Shown: positions 36,300-39,229 of the stretch, piece by piece
Layout: every line of letters begins with the position of its first letter
Position numbering within the stretch: position 1 is the stretch's first letter
Assembly (NCBI RefSeq): GCF_000372725.1
Contig: NW_005195149.1
Location: 395,559-434,787 of the forward strand
DNA: 39,229 bases
Origin: Emiliania huxleyi CCMP1516
Taxonomy: Eukaryota > Haptophyta > Isochrysidales > Noelaerhabdaceae
Direction of reading: 5' to 3'
Translations under genes and position numbers: made by a program
Notes under the pieces: generated by a model
Told to the model about the DNA's origin: nothing
Databases searched by the model: none
The model's input: only the letters and a program-made list of their open reading frames with translations

Positions 36300-37794
36300 G
36301 GCGTTGCGCGCCGTGAGTAGCGCACTGGCCCTGGGAGAAGGCGATATGGCGTCGTGCGCGGCATACGTTGGTCGGACGCGTCCAGGTATTTCGGGTAAAC
36401 CTGGAGGCTTTTCAGGTATACCCGGGTTTTGCCCGGAGTGGCCTTATGTCGTCTAAGTTCATGGCCCCCGACCATACAGCGTCTAAGTCTGAGCCCGGCT
36501 CGGTGCGGGGGCTAAGTTGAGCGCTCGCTCGCTGCAGAGGCTAAGTGTAGAGCGACCCTCTAGCCCTACTACCCAACCATTCACGAATACACACACTCAC
36601 CAAAAAACTCGGACCCACGAAGACAAGGAGCGCGCGCCAATGGCCGCCTCCGTGACACTCCCACCTCCTGGGCCGGCGCGGGAGTTTTACTGCCGAGTTT
36701 CTCCCGGCCGGCCGCCTCCTGACACGCCCACTGACCGAGCCCATCGAAAAAAATTCGGCGCGCCGCACTGCTCTGACCCCTGCTCGCCCCTGCTCGCCCC
36801 TGTCGCCTCGGTTGCCGAGGCTGCCGCGCACCCGCGCGCTACGCGACTACGAACTGCCGAGTGCCACCCGCCATCACCTACAGGCTGTCTTGTGTGATGG
36901 TTAGGATGTCCAAACGCCACCATCTTGTGGCTCTTGCGACCTCAAACCCGCGAGCTGTATGGGTGGTCCTGACGTCGACACCACGACAGACGCCCGAGGA
37001 CCACGGGGTCGGGTGAAGCTGAGCCGGAACGCGTCGACAAGTCTCGTCTGAGCCCGTGGCGGTCGCCGGCTGAGTCGCTGTGCACGGGCCGGTACCTTAC
37101 GGCTCTAGTGGCTCTAGAGGGTAGAGGCTCTAGGCGAAGGCGTCACCTCCGCAGCCTCAGATATAGAGGGAGCGGACCTGAGACGAGCGAGCGCGGTCGC
37201 TTTCGGTGGTTCGGCCGAGCATGGGTAGGACCGTGAGTTGACGGAAATCGGGGGACGCGACCCACTTCGCCACAGACGGTCCCGCGCCTCGCCGCTAAGA
37301 CGGGTATACGACCGCGGCTCGTGTGCGTGTACCCGTCTTTGTCCGGAGTGAAAAGTCCAACGCGCTCGTCGGTGACGGTGTCCTCCAACCTGCGCCGCGC
37401 TCGGCGAACCTCGACAGCGCTTTCGGTGGCATGCAGCTCTTTGCGACAGAAGCCTGGAGAGCAGCTCCTCTGCTGCTCACACGCTCTGCACAGTTGGCAC
37501 AGCCTACTGTGCGGCTGCCACAGCTGTCACAGCGATGGGCTCGCCCTCACTGGCCCTCAGTCACTTGTGCTGCGGCTTGTGTGAGCGACACTGCTCGCAG
37601 TGAAACCACCCCCTTCCCAACCGTCTCAGGGACGGACGCATTTGCCCCCTTTCAAAGGCGGTTTCGAAGTTGATGAGACCTCGCCCCCCCCTCTCCAATG
37701 AAAAGCGTAAAAAGAGGCGCGGAACAGGCCGGAAGCGCCGCTTGGACGTGGGTCACACAATGGCAGCGCTCCAGACGCGCTCTGGTAGCTGCCA
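36300..37794. other. Gene-poor stretch
   Basis: Contains repeated [t]ctaagt words (36449-36545) and an imperfect palindrome around ggtatacccgggttttgcccgg (about 36415). A short plus-strand frame at 36642-36897 is Pro-rich and unconvincing. I see no gene I can support. Confidence 0.35.
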
Positions 37795-38163
37795 ATGAAG
37801 CTGCAGCCCATCGCGCACGCGCCGGACGGCCGCTGCACCTCCACTGCAGTGCCCTCCTGCACCGAGCGACGCGTCAAACCTTTGTTGCTGCCCATGACCG
37901 ACGGCGGCTCCGAGCTCGAGCGAGCCCTGGCTGAGCTAAGCCACTGCGGTCGCAACGCAGCGCTGCGGTCGGTGCAGAGTGGCCGTGCGCGTACGGCGTC
38001 GTACGCGCACGGCCGCTCTGCCTCAGTGGCGTGCGGCTTGGGCCAACTGGAGGTCGCTCTCCTACCTCGCTCGCCGAGCTCACAACCCGGCGCGAGCCGC
38101 ATTGAGTGGAAGTTCGACTTCAGCTGCCGCGAGTGGATGGACTGCCTTGTCGAGTGCAAGTAG
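37795..38163 (+). CDS. Hypothetical protein or exon
   Basis: 122 residues from an ATG with very strong third-position GC. Includes DGGSELERALAELSHCGRNA and ends RIEWKFDFSCREWMDCLVEC. A perfect 15-bp inverted repeat (37981-38014) lies inside it. No family recognised; it may be linked to the exon at 38415-38681. Confidence 0.5.
   Translation: MKLQPIAHAPDGRCTSTAVPSCTERRVKPLLLPMTDGGSELERALAELSHCGRNAALRSVQSGRARTASYAHGRSASVACGLGQLEVALLPRSPSSQPGASRIEWKFDFSCREWMDCLVECK
37981..38014. repeat. Perfect 15-bp inverted repeat with 4-nt loop
   Basis: ggccgtgcgcgtacg, then gcgt, then cgtacgcgcacggcc. It is located inside the open frame at 37795-38163. Confidence 0.95.
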
Positions 38164-38414
38164 TTGGGCTCCGCCGGGAGCACGTGGTGCAACATGTTCT
38201 CTGGGCGCCAGCAGACGCGAGCGCGCAAGCGCGTGTTGAACCGGACGCTCCATAGCAACAAGAGATACACTCGAAGGGGGGTACACGTTTTTTTATTCGG
38301 GTTTCGTGGGTTATAGTGCACTATGGACGACGAAACCGAAGACGGTTGGCCCCGGGGTGGTTTCACTGCGTCGGCGACTGCCGGCACACTGTGAGACCAT
38401 GGGTGTGAGGTTAA

Positions 38415-38681
38415 ACCACGCTACCAGCGCTTGGTCACATCAGCCCCGAGGTCAGATCCTTCTACTCTGTTGATGACAAGACTTGTCTACTGGCTAAAGC
38501 CGAGCAGGAGGGCCCAGCGCACAACCCCTGGTCAACTCAGGGTCCACCGCTCTCCACACCCCGTACTCCATCACCGGTCGCGGTCCTCCGCAAGGACGCC
38601 TTCGGTGGCACGCTCGCCCCGCTCGGCGGCGAGTTTGTGTCCGCTTTAGTAGCGCGCGCTAGCCTCTCGTCTACGGTCTAG
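38415..38681 (+). CDS. Probable 3' coding exon, hypothetical
   Basis: An 89-codon frame without an ATG, ending at the stop 38679-38681. It reads ISPEVRSFYSVDDKTCLLAK, then a Pro/Ser/Thr stretch, then LRKDAFGGTLAPLGGEFVSA. The composition and GC third positions favour coding, so it is probably a last exon. No family recognised. Confidence 0.45.
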   Translation, partial: TTLPALGHISPEVRSFYSVDDKTCLLAKAEQEGPAHNPWSTQGPPLSTPRTPSPVAVLRKDAFGGTLAPLGGEFVSALVARASLSSTV

Positions 38682-39031
38682 GCTCTAGCGGCCACACCCA
38701 CCACAGCGGGTGCATGCAGCGCGGCCAGCCAAGTGGCCAGCCACATTGCACATGTACCAGCCTTCTCGCGCACACATGGACACTCGACAATAAAGCGTAA
38801 GCGATTTGGCCCTCACGGCAGCTCCGTCAAATAAGAAGCGAGCGAGGCAAACTATGCCATCCAAGCTCACGCTCCAACGTCGTGTAGTCGCGTACAGCGA
38901 AGGAGGGAGGGGAGGGGAGTGAAGAGCCGGCCGCCAGCCACCCGCCGCCAACGGGCCGCCGCCAGCGGGCCGCCGCCTTCCGCCGCCGCCTTCCGCCTTC
39001 GTGCGCGCGCCACACCGCCGCGCCCGCCCGC

Positions 39032-39177
39032 TTAGGCCATGCGCCCCTCGAGGTACTTCCAGACGACCGTGAACATGGACGCCTGGTGGCAAACAAGGAG
39101 GGCGGCACAAGGCCCGCCCCTCAGGCGATCTCGAGGTCTCGAGGTACTTCCACACGACCGTGAACATGACGCGCGGC
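39032..39177 (-). CDS. Terminal exon duplicated around its intron (gene continues past window)
   Basis: Exon 39082-39032 reads ASMFTVVWKYLEGRMA and stops. Upstream, across an insert, about 36 nt of the same sequence occur again (near 39137-39175, differing at a few bases). A GC-AG intron 39083-39177 (gag|gccgcg ... accag|gcgtcc) would remove the upstream copy and the insert. The upstream exon lies in the tandem repeat at the window edge, so the gene cannot be identified. Confidence 0.45.
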
Positions 39178-39180
39178 CTC

Positions 39181-39229
39181 GGTAGCCGGGCTGTAGCCGG
39201 CTGTAGCCGGGCTGTAGCCGAGCTGTAGC
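39181..39229 (+). repeat. ~11-bp tandem repeat at window end
   Basis: Four copies of a gctgtagccg(g) word, truncated by the window edge. Confidence 0.85.

Overview
This looks like nuclear DNA from a GC-rich, intron-bearing unicellular alga. A haptophyte (Emiliania/Chrysochromulina-like) is my best guess; a dinoflagellate or pelagophyte is possible. Reasons: eukaryote-only families (NEDD1-like WD40 protein, NEK-type kinase, diverged ubiquitin), very high third-position GC, AP2-repeat and ankyrin proteins of the kind expanded in such algae, a TerC protein with a targeting-like leader, no bacterial operon structure, and spliceosomal introns. Family assignments rest on motifs read by eye; no database was searched. 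|| Layout. 0-4 kb: two short gene ends sharing a ~65-bp repeat, a gene-poor stretch, then a TerC-family membrane protein. 4.4-6.2 kb: a cysteine-rich multi-piece gene and a small hypothetical. 6.8-10.7 kb (minus): a hypothetical coiled protein, then an eight-exon SpoU/TrmH RNA 2'-O-methyltransferase whose seven introns are all GC-AG and mostly filled with minisatellites or element copies. 10.9-13.9 kb: an ankyrin protein (plus) convergent with a TauD-type dioxygenase (minus). 14.0-14.6 kb: 34 copies of a 16-bp satellite. 15.7-17.5 kb: a three-AP2-domain protein joined through a GC-AG intron to a Cys-rich domain. 17.9-21.8 kb (minus): a NEDD1-like gene (WD40 N-part, coiled-coil C-end) interrupted by repeat-laden introns and a 100-N assembly gap. 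22.0-25.1 kb: a hypothetical gene and an ankyrin gene whose start codons overlap on opposite strands. 25.3-28 kb: repeats and a GC3-rich unrecognised gene. 28.3-31.1 kb: a NEK-type kinase and a DJ-1/PfpI protein, divergent. 31.5-35.4 kb: a diverged ubiquitin-tailed protein, a sulfotransferase, and an HspQ/YccV-domain protein. 35.6-39.2 kb: Cys-rich fragments, unrecognised plus-strand exons and a terminal exon duplicated around its own intron. || Main result. In four genes I reconstructed splicing from protein-family continuity and reading phase. Most introns have the form ...G|GC ... AG|GC..., i.e. a GC donor and direct repeats across the two exon-intron boundaries (up to ~18 bp in the methyltransferase, ~14 bp in NEDD1, ~35 bp at 39 kb). 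Two introns of the methyltransferase are copies of one 64-bp element that keeps a hairpin through a compensatory base change. This is the pattern expected of mobile, intron-generating elements (introners) with target-site duplications. The genes do not form a single pathway; gene order looks like an ordinary compact algal chromosome segment.
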